Shown: positions 1-8,524, counted from the first letter of the stretch. The stretch: DNA of 64,000 nucleotides from Streptomyces glaucescens (GCF_000761215.1 NZ_CP009438.1:186001-250000); one strand, 5' to 3'. Numbers and translations are program-made. The notes: a model not told the origin generated them from the letters alone.

Positions 1-30
1 GGGCACCTGGTCTACCCGCCACCACCCTGA
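1..30 (+). CDS. C-terminal tail of a gene entering from the left (tentative)
   Basis: Frame 1 reads nine codons ending in a proline run (GHLVYPPPP) and a TGA. It may be the last codons of a plus-strand gene that starts before the window, but so few residues cannot identify it. A modest inverted repeat (CCCGCCT at 54-60, AGGCGGG at 71-77) follows and could serve as its terminator. Confidence 0.25.
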   Translation, partial: GHLVYPPPP

Positions 31-103
31 CAAGGCACCCTGGGCCGAGTGGGCCCGCCTTCCCGGCGGCAGGCGGGAGGACGTTCCCAGGCGCCGTACG
101 GAG

Positions 104-139
104 GGCGAGGAGCGCGACGCCGGGGTGACGCTCCTCGCC
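104..139 (-). terminator. Terminator of the ctaD operon
   Basis: An 11-bp perfect stem (GGCGAGGAGCG at 104-114 with CGCTCCTCGCC at 129-139, 14-nt loop) begins 14 nt after the stop codon of the small membrane protein gene, the last gene of the minus-strand pair. There is no U-run, which is usual for Streptomyces terminators. Confidence 0.6.
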
Positions 140-152
140 GTCGCCGCGGCGG

Positions 153-506
153 TCAGCGGGCGAGCAGGCCCGTCAGTGTGCCCACGCCGGCGGCGCAGGC
201 GATCACGGCGCAGGCGGCCGCGGCGTGACGTCTGAACAGGTCACGGCGCAGGGTCCGGTAGCGGTCCTCGTACTCCTGCCGGATCTGGGCGGTCCGCTCG
301 ATGATCTCGCGCAGCGTGTTCCGGCTGACCTCGAGGCGCTGCTCGACGTAATGGCGTGTGACGTCCTGTGCTTGCGCCGTGGTCAGCCAGGGCATCCGCG
401 CGCACAGCGTCCCGGCCTCCCGCTGCGCCTGGTCCCGGTGGGCGCAGGCGAGGAGGTAGCCCTCGACGGTGTGGACCGAGGATCTGTGCTCCGTGCCGCG
501 GCTCAC
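153..506 (-). CDS. Small single-pass membrane protein coupled to ctaD
   Basis: 117 residues, function unknown. The middle is a charged, helix-prone stretch rich in Arg, Glu and Gln that may form a coiled coil (around residues 35-90). The C-terminal ~25 residues are an Ala/Val/Leu-rich membrane helix ending in LLAR, so the protein is probably tail-anchored with a cytoplasmic N-terminus. The GTG start at 506 overlaps the ctaD stop as GTGA, which fixes the start and implies translational coupling with cytochrome oxidase subunit I. I know no family with certainty. A role in assembly or stability of an alternative oxidase complex is inference from position only. Confidence 0.65.
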   Translation of the reverse strand: MSRGTEHRSSVHTVEGYLLACAHRDQAQREAGTLCARMPWLTTAQAQDVTRHYVEQRLEVSRNTLREIIERTAQIRQEYEDRYRTLRRDLFRRHAAAACAVIACAAGVGTLTGLLAR

Positions 507-2215
507 TGCGGCCCGCTCTTGTGCTCGTCGGCGGCCACGACGTCCCGCTGCCCGGCGTTCGCCTGCTGCTCCAGTTGGGCGAGGTCGGGATGGTGCAGGT
601 CGAAGGCGGGAGACTCGGAGCGGATGCGCGGCAGCGTCAGGAAGTTGTGACGCGGCGCGGGGCAGGGGGTGGCCCACTCCAGGGAGCGGCCGTAGCCCCA
701 GGGATCGTCGACCTTGATCCGCTCGCCGTGTTTGGCGGTCTTCCACACGTTGTACAGGAACGGCAGGGTGGACAGGCCGAGGAGGAACGCGCCGATGGAG
801 GAGAGGGTGTTGAGGGCGGTGAAGCCGTCGGCTTCGAGGTAGTCGACGTAGCGGCGGGGCATGCCCTCGGCGCCGAGCCAGTGCTGCACCAGGAAGGTGG
901 TGTGGAAGCCGACGAACAGCGTCCAGAAGTGGATCTTCTCCAGGCGTTCGTCGAGCATGGTGCCGGTCATCTTGGGCCACCAGAAGCTGAAGCCGCCGAA
1001 CATGGCGAACACGATGGTGCCGAAGAGGACGTAGTGGAAGTGGGCCACCACGAAGTAGGAGTCGGTGACGTGGAAGTCCATCGGCGGAGAGGCCAGCAGG
1101 ACGCCGGTGAGGCCGCCGAAGAGGAAGGTGACGAGGAATCCGGCCGCCCACAGCATCGGCGGCTCGAACGACACGGAGCCGCGCCACATCGTGCCGATCC
1201 AGTTGAAGAACTTCACGCCCGTCGGCACGGCGATCAGGAAGCTCATGAACGAGAAGAACGGCAGCAGTACCGCCCCGGTCGCGAACATGTGGTGCGCCCA
1301 CACCGTCACCGACAGTCCGGCGATCGCGATCGTCGCACCGACCAGGCCGCCGTAGCCGAAGATCGGCTTGCGGGAGAAGACCGGGATGATCTCCGTGATC
1401 ACCCCGAAGAACGGCAGGGCCAGGATGTAGACCTCGGGGTGTCCGAAGAACCAGAACAGGTGCTGCCACAGGACGGCCCCGCCGTTCCCCGGGTCGAAGA
1501 TGTGCGCCCCGAACTTGCGGTCCGCCTCCAGCGCGAACAGCGCCGCCGCCAGGACCGGGAACGCGAACAGCACCAGCACGGACGTCAGCAGCACGTTCCA
1601 GGTGAAGATCGGCATGCGGAACATCGTCATCCCGGGGGCGCGCATGCAGACGATCGTGGTCATGAAGTTGACCGCGCCCAGGATCGTGCCGAACCCGGAC
1701 AGCCCCAGTCCCATCACCCACAGGTCACCGCCCAGCTGCGTGGTGCGCTCGCCTCCGCTGAGCGGGGTGTAGGCGGTCCAGCCGAAGTCCGCCGCACCCT
1801 CGGGAACCATCAGACTGGCCATCACGATCAGCCCGCCGAACAGGAACAGCCAGTACGAGAACATGTTCAGCCGCGGAAAGGCCACATCCGGCGCACCGAT
1901 CTGCAACGGCATGATCGCGTTGGCGAACCCCGCGAACGTCGGAGTGGCGAACAGCAGCAGCATGATGGTGCCGTGCAGCGTGAACGCCTGGTTGTACTGC
2001 TCGTTCGACAGGATCTGCAGCCCCGGCCGGGCCAGTTCCGCTCGCAGCGCCAGGGCCAGCACGCCGCCGAACAGGAAGAACCCGAACGACGTGATCAGAT
2101 ACAGATGGCCGATCTTCTTGTGATCGGTCGTCGTGAGCCAGGTGACGATCACCTGCCCCCGACCGCGGCGCTCCGCCGCCGGCACCGGAGCAACCGGTTC
2201 AGTGTGTGTCGCCAT
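503..2215 (-). CDS. ctaD: Cytochrome c oxidase subunit I (aa3 type), orphan copy
   Basis: 570 residues, normal length for the catalytic subunit of the aa3 oxidase, which reduces O2 to water with electrons from the bc1-cytochrome c branch and pumps protons. Family hallmarks are visible: HPEVYI around the CuB ligands, WAHHMF, the PTG-VKFFNW segment and the [10 protein letters not shown] heme-ligand helix, with about 12 hydrophobic helices. The ATG at 2215 (MATHTEPV) is preceded by GAGGGA and is preferred to an upstream in-frame start. Subunits II, III and IV (ctaC/E/F) and bc1 genes are not adjacent, so this is probably a second, stand-alone copy. The next gene overlaps the stop by four bases. 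Confidence 0.95.
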   Translation of the reverse strand: MATHTEPVAPVPAAERRGRGQVIVTWLTTTDHKKIGHLYLITSFGFFLFGGVLALALRAELARPGLQILSNEQYNQAFTLHGTIMLLLFATPTFAGFANAIMPLQIGAPDVAFPRLNMFSYWLFLFGGLIVMASLMVPEGAADFGWTAYTPLSGGERTTQLGGDLWVMGLGLSGFGTILGAVNFMTTIVCMRAPGMTMFRMPIFTWNVLLTSVLVLFAFPVLAAALFALEADRKFGAHIFDPGNGGAVLWQHLFWFFGHPEVYILALPFFGVITEIIPVFSRKPIFGYGGLVGATIAIAGLSVTVWAHHMFATGAVLLPFFSFMSFLIAVPTGVKFFNWIGTMWRGSVSFEPPMLWAAGFLVTFLFGGLTGVLLASPPMDFHVTDSYFVVAHFHYVLFGTIVFAMFGGFSFWWPKMTGTMLDERLEKIHFWTLFVGFHTTFLVQHWLGAEGMPRRYVDYLEADGFTALNTLSSIGAFLLGLSTLPFLYNVWKTAKHGERIKVDDPWGYGRSLEWATPCPAPRHNFLTLPRIRSESPAFDLHHPDLAQLEQQANAGQRDVVAADEHKSGPQ

Positions 2216-2658
2216 CACGTCCCTCAAGCCGCAGTGTGCGTATGTCCCCGCGCGGCAGGCGCGAGGAGCCTTCGCCGGACCGCAACGGCCCGGCATGTGC
2301 GTAGCCAGCGCAGCGGAAGCTAGTCCTGTTTACCCGTCGGGATCACGTTGGATGGTCCCCTCCTGGACCGAACGGGCTACTCATTCACCCTTGCGAGGCA
2401 GCCACGCAGTGGTCGGCGGGACGGGGAAGGCGTCCCCGGCAGTCCGGGGACGTCTTCCCGGGCAATGCACTGAACCGGGTGCTCAACTGCCGTGACAGCA
2501 TGGGCAACGCCGTCTTCATCCGGCACAGTCGGCATCACGCCTCCGACCGGCCACGGGAATGGATCCCGCCCGACGAGCGGACCATGGCTGCGGGCACGGG
2601 GTCGTCACCGGCGGGCGCCATGGCCGAGGAACCGTTGGGCGGGCAGCCGGAACGCAGG
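2216..2658. other. Intergenic region: ctaD promoter and kinase 3' end
   Basis: 443 bp lie between the kinase stop and the ctaD start, both on the minus strand. It holds the hairpin at 2424-2459, which would end the kinase message, and must hold the ctaD promoter. I see no convincing -35/-10 pair. No open frame here has coding character. Confidence 0.5.
2424..2459 (-). terminator. Hairpin between the kinase gene and ctaD
   Basis: 16-bp stem with one G-T pair (GGGAAGGCGTCCCCGG at 2424-2439 against CCGGGGACGTCTTCCC at 2444-2459) and a CAGT loop. It lies about 200 nt after the kinase stop, so it probably separates kinase transcription from ctaD. It could act on either strand. Confidence 0.55.
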
Positions 2659-4323
2659 TCAGGCGGCGTCCCGCCAGACCGTCAGGTCCCCGCTGAGGAA
2701 GGCGGCCTCCGGTACCGCGGTCGACTTCGTCCCGATGACCAGCAGTCCGATGTTCCCCTCGGAGTCCTTGATGCAGATCTCGGTGCCGTTCGCCGCCGCG
2801 GCCAGCTGGAGTATGTGGCTCTTGCCGCGCGCGAGCATGAAACGGCATGTGTCGAGGGTGCCGTCGCCGGGCTCGCCGTACACCTGGAGGAACACCGCGG
2901 TCTCGCTCTCCAGTTCGCAGCCGGCCGTCCTGCAGCCGAAGCGGATGTCTCCCTTGCCGTTCATCAGCGGAGTGCCGGGGTCCTCGAGGTTCACCGAGTT
3001 CTCCGCGTCCAGCCACACCAGCGGGTAGGGGGTGGCGACGGGCTCCCGGGGTGATGCCGAGGAGGACCTCGGTCCTCCGTCCGCGGACGTGCCGTCGCCG
3101 GCCTCTCTCGCGGACGCACCGGAGGAGTCCGGCGACGAGCCCGGCGCCGAAGCCGACGAGGATGCCGCCGGCCCTGCGGCCGGGCCCCCCGCGGATCTCG
3201 TGGCACCGGCAGCGCCCCGGTGACCGGTTCCGTCCTTCCCGTCCATGACCGTCCAGGCCAGAGCCGCTACGAGCAGCGCGCCACCCGCCACACCGGCGGA
3301 GGTGATCAGTGAGACGCGCCGCCTGCGTGCCGTGCGGTCCTGCGGCGCCGTCCGAGGCCGTCGCGCGGCGGGCGCCGGATGGCCGAGCAGGGGCTGCCGG
3401 ATCACCGCGGTCGGCCGCGGCACGGGAGCCGGGACCGTCGGCTCCGGACCGGTGACGTCCCGCCACACGACCGGAGTCCCGTCCGCGCCGGTGTCCGCCG
3501 CCAGCCGCTGCCGGCACCACTCCACGACCTCCGCCGGAGTGGGCCGCTCGGCCGGGTCGCCGGCCAGGCACCGGGCCAGCAGCGGACGCAGCGGCTCCGG
3601 CAGCAGGGAGAGGTCGGGTTCGGTGTGCACGATCCGGTAGAGCACGTTGATGGCCGAACCGTCGCCGTACAGCGGCCTGCCGAGCGCCGCGAACGCCACC
3701 GTCTGGGCGAGTGCGAAGACATCCGTCGCCGCCGTGACCTCCAGGCCCGACGCCTGTTCGGGAGCCATGAAGGAGGGGGTTCCTATGGTGCCGCCGGTGG
3801 CCGTGTACGCGGTTCCGTCGGCGGCCAGCGCGATACCGAAGTCGATCACCCGGGGCCCGTCGGCGGCCAGCAGCACGTTCGACGGCTTCAGGTCGCGGTG
3901 CACGACACCCGCCTCGTGGATGGCCTGCAGCGCCTCGGCCACCCCTGCCATCAGCCACAGCACCGCCGGCACCGGCAGCGGCCCGCGCCGGGCGACCGCC
4001 TCCGCCAGGGACGGCCCGGGCACGTACAGCGTGGCCAGCCAGGGCGGCTCACCGTCCGCGTCGCCGTCGATCAACTCGGCGGTGTACGCGCCCCGGACCC
4101 GCCGGGCTGCCTTGATCTCCCGGCCGAACCGCCGCCTGAAGTCCGGGTCGTCGGCCAGCTCCGGCCGTACCACCTTGACCGCCACCGGCCGGCCGCCCTG
4201 CGTGTGCGCCAGGTAGACCACGCCCATTCCGCCCGCGCCGAGTCGCGCGGCGAGCCGAAAACCGGCCACTACGGCAGGATCGTCCGCCTTGAGTGGCTGG
4301 AAGACCTCCGTCGCATGGCTCAT
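2659..4323 (-). CDS. Membrane-anchored Ser/Thr protein kinase (Hanks/PknB type)
   Basis: 554 residues. The N-terminal ~270 residues are a eukaryotic-like kinase: glycine loop LGAGGMG (29-35), ATP-binding Lys50 in VAVK, catalytic HRDLKPSN (Asp144), DFG (161-163) and APE (187-189), so all catalytic residues are present. A Pro-rich linker leads to one transmembrane helix (about 338-360). After it comes a ~190-residue extracellular part: a Gly/Ser/Ala-rich spacer, then a compact domain with two cysteine pairs and no PASTA repeats. The sensor domain therefore differs from cell-wall-binding PknB. Start ATG at 4323 has GGGAGGGG upstream. It is transcribed alone; the signal it senses is unknown. Confidence 0.92.
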   Translation of the reverse strand: MSHATEVFQPLKADDPAVVAGFRLAARLGAGGMGVVYLAHTQGGRPVAVKVVRPELADDPDFRRRFGREIKAARRVRGAYTAELIDGDADGEPPWLATLYVPGPSLAEAVARRGPLPVPAVLWLMAGVAEALQAIHEAGVVHRDLKPSNVLLAADGPRVIDFGIALAADGTAYTATGGTIGTPSFMAPEQASGLEVTAATDVFALAQTVAFAALGRPLYGDGSAINVLYRIVHTEPDLSLLPEPLRPLLARCLAGDPAERPTPAEVVEWCRQRLAADTGADGTPVVWRDVTGPEPTVPAPVPRPTAVIRQPLLGHPAPAARRPRTAPQDRTARRRRVSLITSAGVAGGALLVAALAWTVMDGKDGTGHRGAAGATRSAGGPAAGPAASSSASAPGSSPDSSGASAREAGDGTSADGGPRSSSASPREPVATPYPLVWLDAENSVNLEDPGTPLMNGKGDIRFGCRTAGCELESETAVFLQVYGEPGDGTLDTCRFMLARGKSHILQLAAAANGTEICIKDSEGNIGLLVIGTKSTAVPEAAFLSGDLTVWRDAA

Positions 4324-4388
4324 CGGCCCCTCCCCCGTCCAGATGTGTCGGCCGACAGCAGCTTAAGGCGTGTCTTCCCATGGCGTGA

Positions 4389-4979
4389 TCATGAGTCGGG
4401 CCGTACGGACGGGCTCCACGGCCTGAACCAGGGGGCGGGCCATGCCTCCGCTGCCGCCAGCAGCGGGAAGAGGGTCGCGCCGTCCAAGCTCTCCCGGATG
4501 ACGTCGGCGTGGCCTCCGTGCCGTGCGGTCTCCTCGATCAGGTGGAGCAGGACCCAGCGGACCGACCATTCCCCGACCTCCTCGGGGAACCACGGCAGTC
4601 CGCGCGGCACCGGAACGGCCTGTCCGAGGTCCCGGACGCCCGCGATCACCGCGTCTGTCCGCTCGGCCGCCTCCGCGTACGCGGCCAGTACGCCGGCCAG
4701 GTCCTCGCCCTCGGCGAGCCGGAACTCGTCGGCGTCCGACTCGTCCGCCTTCCGCTGGGATCCACGCTGCCGCTGGAGGATCAGGTCGGTCCAGAAGGTC
4801 TCGCAGTGTCCTGCGTGCTTGATCAGTCCGCCGATGCTCAGCTCGCTCGCGGAGGGCGCGAGGCGGGCCTGGTCGTCGGTCAGACCGTGGGCGGTGGCCC
4901 GCAGCGCGCGGCGCTGTTGAGCGAGGTAGGTGGTCAACGCCGCGCGCTCGTCTACGACAGGTGGGGCGAATCCCGACAT
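4389..4979 (-). CDS. DinB / mini-DinB (DUF664) family protein
   Basis: 196 residues, a four-helix-bundle protein of the DinB superfamily, which includes metal-binding thiol-dependent transferases and damage-inducible proteins. Candidate metal-binding histidines appear in IKHAGHCETFW and in LHLIEETARHGGHAD. The conserved region LPWFPEEVGEWSVRWVLLH is typical of the actinobacterial DUF664 group. Start ATG at 4979 (MSGFAPP) follows GGGAGAGGG. A longer frame reaching 5150 lacks a better ribosome site. The gene is 65 bp upstream of the kinase on the same strand. Substrate unknown. Confidence 0.85.
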   Translation of the reverse strand: MSGFAPPVVDERAALTTYLAQQRRALRATAHGLTDDQARLAPSASELSIGGLIKHAGHCETFWTDLILQRQRGSQRKADESDADEFRLAEGEDLAGVLAAYAEAAERTDAVIAGVRDLGQAVPVPRGLPWFPEEVGEWSVRWVLLHLIEETARHGGHADVIRESLDGATLFPLLAAAEAWPAPWFRPWSPSVRPDS

Positions 4980-5129
4980 GGCAGACCCTCTCCCTGTAAG
5001 AAGTTTCAGCAAGTTGCGACCGGACTCTACTGGGATCATCCGCGTCTGCGCAGCCCCCTCCCCTTCCCGCACGCACGGAGCGGTCTGCAGCGCGCCGACG
5101 AGCCCCGACCGCGCCTCCGCGGATGAAAA

Positions 5130-5153
5130 GCTTTGCGTCATCTTGCGCAAAGC
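5130..5153. promoter_or_regulatory. Inverted repeat, candidate LacI-type operator
   Basis: GCTTTGCG (5130-5137) and CGCAAAGC (5146-5153) are perfect 8-bp arms around an 8-nt spacer, 150 bp upstream of the DinB-like start and 317 bp upstream of the CBM20 gene. The TTGCGCAA core resembles the TTGCnGCAA elements in front of malE, so a maltose-type LacI regulator might bind here. That link is inference. Confidence 0.4.
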
Positions 5154-5282
5154 AGGGGCGTCCCCCGTTGAGCCTCGCCACGGACGGGAGGTGGCCCGCG
5201 GATGTCACCTCCCGGAGGCTCGACCGGCCCCGCGCCTCGGACGACCAGCCCCAAGGGCCTCCCACCGTCACACGCCGGACTT

Positions 5283-5297
5283 GTTCATAACTTGAAC
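5283..5297. promoter_or_regulatory. Inverted repeat GTTCA-TAACT-TGAAC
   Basis: A 5-bp-arm palindrome in an AT-richer patch 173 bp upstream of the CBM20 gene start. Its shape fits a dimeric regulator site in a promoter, but no regulator can be named. Confidence 0.3.
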
Positions 5298-5469
5298 GAA
5301 GACCGTCAAGGGATTCGGACCGCCCGGCCGGATCACGCTCCCCACGGACCTCCCGCAGCACATTGGGTCACCATGCGACTCCGAGTTGTGTTGGGATGTG
5401 CGCGGGCGGCGGCCCCCGATCCGCCATCCCAGGGCGGCGCCCGCCGCCTTGTGTTCAGAAGGGAAAGAC

Positions 5470-6177
5470 ATGCTCTCGATACGTAACGGGGCGTCAGCCG
5501 CCTGGCGGTCGGCGCTCATGCTCGCCGTGCTCCTTGCCGGGGTGCTCGTCGCCACGACCCCCGGAGCGCGCGCGGCCGCGACGCAGGACACCGCCGTCAC
5601 CTTCCGGGTGCAGGCGCCGACCGAAGGCGAGACCCTCCTGGTCTCCGGCAGCGCCCCGCAGCTGGGCGCCTGGGACCCGGCCAAGGCCGTTCCCCTGGGC
5701 ACCACGGCGAGCGCCTATCCGCACTGGTCGGCCGGCGTGCAGCTGCCCGTCGGCGCCATCGTGCAGTACAAGTACCTCAAGCGCTCCCCCACCGGGGCGG
5801 TGACCTGGGAAAGCGTCCCCAACCGCACCCTGACCGTCTCCCCGGGCGCACCGGGCAACGACGACCGCTGGAACGTCAGCCCGGTGACCGCCACCTTCCA
5901 GGCCACGGCCACCACCCACTGGGGCCAGAACCTCTACGTCTCGGGCAACCTGCCCGACCTCGGCAGCTGGGACCCGGCCAAGGCCCTCCCCCTGACCACC
6001 GCATCCGCGACCTACCCGCTGTGGTCCGGCACCCACCAGCTGCCGCCGAACACCACCGTGCAGTACAAGTACCTGAAGAAGAACCCCGATGGCTCCGTCA
6101 TCTGGGAGAACGGTGACAACCGCACCGTCGTCACGCCGGCCGCCGGCGCTCTGACGCTCAACGACACCTGGCGCTGA
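5470..6177 (+). CDS. Secreted tandem CBM20 starch-binding protein without catalytic domain
   Basis: 235 residues. A Sec signal peptide (MLSIRNG..., hydrophobic core, cut near ARAAA) is followed by two CBM20 domains (about 40-135 and 140-235). Each has the typical pattern of a beta-strand start (VTFRVQAPT / VTATFQATATT), LYVSG-like strand, LG-WDPAKA-PL, VQYKYLK, W-S/W-N and NRT. CBM20 binds starch granules through two glucan sites. There is no hydrolase domain and none next door. Start ATG at 5470 follows GAAGGGAAAG. It could tether the cell to starch, help an amylase, or shield dextrins. A strong terminator follows. Confidence 0.88.
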   Translation: MLSIRNGASAAWRSALMLAVLLAGVLVATTPGARAAATQDTAVTFRVQAPTEGETLLVSGSAPQLGAWDPAKAVPLGTTASAYPHWSAGVQLPVGAIVQYKYLKRSPTGAVTWESVPNRTLTVSPGAPGNDDRWNVSPVTATFQATATTHWGQNLYVSGNLPDLGSWDPAKALPLTTASATYPLWSGTHQLPPNTTVQYKYLKKNPDGSVIWENGDNRTVVTPAAGALTLNDTWR

Positions 6178-6183
6178 CGCCCG

Positions 6184-6234
6184 CGGTGCCGGGGCCGAGG
6201 GATATGGGACAGATACCCCTCGGCCCCGGCACCG
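6184..6234 (+). terminator. Strong terminator after the CBM20 gene
   Basis: An 18-bp perfect stem (CGGTGCCGGGGCCGAGGG paired with CCCTCGGCCCCGGCACCG, 15-nt loop) begins 7 nt after the stop codon. Confidence 0.8.
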
Positions 6235-6352
6235 TCAGTATCCCCGCGCTCGGACCGGATCACCGCCTTCCCGCACGATCCGACCGCCACCGGACACGGT
6301 CGGCCGCCACGCGCCCGTTGCGCACGCTCGGCACACGGCCGGTCGCGCTGGG

Positions 6353-6358
6353 TACCAT
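6353..6358 (+). promoter_or_regulatory. Candidate -10 box for a leaderless transcript
   Basis: TACCAT ends 6 nt before the ATG of the VOC gene and no Shine-Dalgarno sequence is present. This is the arrangement of leaderless Streptomyces genes, whose transcripts start at the A of the start codon. No clear -35 box is visible. Confidence 0.4.
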
Positions 6359-6364
6359 GCGCGC

Positions 6365-6808
6365 ATGGCCATCAGACTCGAGAACGTCGGCATCGCCGTT
6401 CGCGATCTCGAAGCAGCGATCTCGTTCTTCACCGACCTCGGCCTGACGGTCGTCGGCCGCGACACGGTCAGTGGCGAATGGGCCGACACCGCCGTCGGCC
6501 TCGACGGCAACCACGCCGACATCGCGATGCTCCGGACTCCGGACGGTCACGGCCGTCTCGAGCTCTTCGAGTACATCCACCCCGAGGCGATCGAGTCGGA
6601 GCCCACTCGCCCCCATGAGATCGGCATGCACCGCGTCGCCTTCTCGGTCGACGACATCGACCAGGCCCTCGAGACGGCCGCGAAGCACGGATGCCGTCCG
6701 CTTCGCGGCGTGGCGACCTATGAGGACCTCTACAAGCTCACGTACGTCCGCGGCCCCAGCGGCATCCTGGTGATGCTGGCCGAGGAGCTGAACAAGAAGG
6801 GCGGCTGA
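6365..6808 (+). CDS. VOC (glyoxalase/bleomycin-resistance) family protein
   Basis: 147 residues forming two betaalphabetabetabeta modules of the vicinal oxygen chelate fold: module 1 starts NVGIAVRDLEAAISFFTDLGL, module 2 starts HRVAFSVDDIDQALE. Candidate metal ligands are an acidic residue in module 1 (LELFEY) and a His in module 2 (GMHR); the C-terminal part ends with a YVRGPSGI strand. Family members are isomerases, dioxygenases or antibiotic-binding proteins; the substrate cannot be read from sequence. It is monocistronic and appears leaderless. Confidence 0.88.
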   Translation: MAIRLENVGIAVRDLEAAISFFTDLGLTVVGRDTVSGEWADTAVGLDGNHADIAMLRTPDGHGRLELFEYIHPEAIESEPTRPHEIGMHRVAFSVDDIDQALETAAKHGCRPLRGVATYEDLYKLTYVRGPSGILVMLAEELNKKGG

Positions 6809-6877
6809 ACGGGCGGCCGCTCAGCGGGGAGTGGGTCCTCGCCCCGCACTCGCCGCCACGACGACTCCCGGTCGCGG

Positions 6878-7141
6878 TCAGGCGGACGTCGACGTGACGG
6901 CGTCGAGCCCGGTCGCCCGAGGCCGCGCCTCAGCGGCGCGGCGTCCGTCCGTGGCGCCTCGCCGCCCCGCCAGGCGGCACCCGAGGCAGTCCGGGTGCCC
7001 CGCCCGGGCACTGGTGTCCCGGACGCGCCAGTCCCACTGCTCGACCGGGCGCGGTCCGCCCGGCTTGCCCCAACCCGCCAGGTGAAGCACCCAGGTGACG
7101 ACGAGCGCCAGGGCGAGCACGCCTACGCCGGCGAGGGGCAA
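6878..7141 (-). CDS. Small membrane protein with CxxC-like tail
   Basis: 87 residues from a TTG at 7141, the only in-frame start that keeps the full N-terminal membrane helix (VGVLALALVVTWVLHLAGW). After it comes a polar segment with WDWRVRDTSARAGHPDCLGCRLAGR, whose CLGC pair could bind metal or form a disulfide. I recall similar small actinomycete hypothetical proteins, but no function. The weak ribosome site makes the start uncertain. Confidence 0.5.
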   Translation of the reverse strand: MPLAGVGVLALALVVTWVLHLAGWGKPGGPRPVEQWDWRVRDTSARAGHPDCLGCRLAGRRGATDGRRAAEARPRATGLDAVTSTSA

Positions 7142-7155
7142 CCACCGCCGACGTC

Positions 7156-7251
7156 ATGATCACGCCGAGACCGCACACCCCGGAGCGGGCCCGGGAGCTC
7201 TTCGGGGAAGCGATGCAGGAGATCCGCGCGGAGTCACCGCGGGAGCAGTGA
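7156..7251 (+). CDS. Possible 31-residue small protein
   Basis: ATG at 7156 opens a 31-codon frame with acidic/basic helix-forming composition (PERARELFGEAMQEIRAE) ending in TGA. It starts 14 nt from the divergent start of the small membrane protein. No ribosome site is visible, so it may be leaderless, a remnant or chance. Confidence 0.3.
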   Translation: MITPRPHTPERARELFGEAMQEIRAESPREQ

Positions 7252-7380
7252 CGCCGCTCGCCCCCGGTCCCGCGTGCGGCGCGCCCCTCGATGCGCCCTG
7301 TTGATGTTCGCGGCTGGAACGGTTTCACTCGACGTCGGCGTGCACGTACGCGCGCCGTACGGGTGACGAAGGAGTGGACC

Positions 7381-8460
7381 GTGAAGCGACGAAGGCTGCT
7401 GGGCACCGCGGCGGCATCGGCCGGTGTGGCGCTGTTACCGGGCAGGGTGACGGCGGCCGGAGACGGACTGGCCGCACGGGTGCGGCCCTACCTGGACCGC
7501 GCGCTGGCCGCCGGCGCGCCGAGCACGGTGTTCGGTGTCGTCCGCGGTCACCGCCGGTATGTCGCCGGTGCCAGCCGGAACGGCCCCGCCCCCGACGGCA
7601 GGACCGTGTTCCAGCTCGGCTCGATCGGCAAGACGCTCACGGCGACCGCGCTGGCCCGCGCCGTGCACGCGGGTACGGTGCGCCTGGACACGCCGCTCAG
7701 CCTGCCCCCCGGGTTCGCCGTCCCGCGCGGGGCAACCCGGCGGATCACCCTGCGCGACCTGGCGACCCACTCCTCGGGCCTGCCCAGTCTCCCCGCCAAC
7801 CTCCTCGACGGGGCGGACCCGTACAACCCGTACGCGCACTACACGTTGGAGGACCTGGCCACCGGGCTGCCCCGGACCCCGCTGAGCCATGAGCCGGGCA
7901 GTGCGTACACGTACTCCAACCTGGGCTTCGGCCTGCTCGGGCAGGCGCTGGCCTTCGACGGCGTGGACGCGATGCTGCGGCGCGGGGTGACCGGTCCCCT
8001 GGGCCTGTCGGACACGACCACGGCCCTCCGGCCGGACATGGCCTCCCGCAAGGCCGTCGGCCATATGGACGGGGAGGCCGTCCCCGACTGGCGCGACCAC
8101 GTCCTCAGCGGTGCGGGCACCTCGATGTACAGCACCGCCGACGACGTCCTCAGGTACCTGAACGCCCAGCTGCACCCGGAGCGCTCGCCACTGCGGGACG
8201 CGATCGAACTGACGCAGCGGCACCACTTCACCGACCCCGCCACGGGTCTGCGGCTGGGACTCGGCTGGCACTTCGGCGTACTGGCCGACGGCCGCACGGT
8301 GACCTGGCACAACGGCGGCACCTACGGATTCAGCACCTGCGCGGCGTTCGACCGCGCGAGCGGGACGGCGGTGATGATGATGGTGAACACGTACAGCGAC
8401 GGCTCACACGCGTTCGACGCCCTGGTCTTCGCTCTGCTGGGCGAACTCGCCGGCTCCTGA
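7381..8460 (+). CDS. Tat-exported serine hydrolase (beta-lactamase class C / DD-peptidase fold)
   Basis: 359 residues. The N-terminus VKRRRLLGTAAASAG has a twin-arginine signature, so export by Tat is likely. The serine-hydrolase triad motifs are complete: SxxK as SIGK (Ser81, Lys84), YxN as YSN (Tyr178) and HxG as HNGG (His310). Family members are D-aminopeptidases, DD-carboxypeptidases, esterases or beta-lactamases; substrate unknown. The GTG at 7381 is preceded by GAAGGAG at good spacing, so upstream in-frame starts are rejected. Codon 19 is TTA (7435-7437), which would make translation depend on bldA tRNA. The gene converges with the signal-peptidase-like gene. Confidence 0.88.
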   Translation: MKRRRLLGTAAASAGVALLPGRVTAAGDGLAARVRPYLDRALAAGAPSTVFGVVRGHRRYVAGASRNGPAPDGRTVFQLGSIGKTLTATALARAVHAGTVRLDTPLSLPPGFAVPRGATRRITLRDLATHSSGLPSLPANLLDGADPYNPYAHYTLEDLATGLPRTPLSHEPGSAYTYSNLGFGLLGQALAFDGVDAMLRRGVTGPLGLSDTTTALRPDMASRKAVGHMDGEAVPDWRDHVLSGAGTSMYSTADDVLRYLNAQLHPERSPLRDAIELTQRHHFTDPATGLRLGLGWHFGVLADGRTVTWHNGGTYGFSTCAAFDRASGTAVMMMVNTYSDGSHAFDALVFALLGELAGS

Positions 8461-8524
8461 ATCCACCGCCGGACGCCGGGGCCCGGCCGCGAACGGCAGC
8501 GGGCCGCCGGCGCCCGCGGGAGTG

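Larger units (their letters stand above)
4980..5469. other. Divergent promoter region between the DinB-like and CBM20 genes
   Basis: 490 bp with no convincing gene. It contains two inverted repeats listed separately (5130-5153 and 5283-5297), either of which could be an operator. Both genes are transcribed away from this region. Confidence 0.5.

Noticed and set aside
368..2323. 651-residue plus-strand frame opposite ctaD
   Set aside because: Gly/Arg/Glu-rich shadow of the cytochrome oxidase gene; the minus-strand membrane protein is unmistakable.
6831..7085. 84-residue plus-strand frame overlapping the small membrane protein
   Set aside because: Pro/Arg/Ser-rich with no hydrophobic or conserved pattern, while the opposite strand encodes a clear membrane helix.
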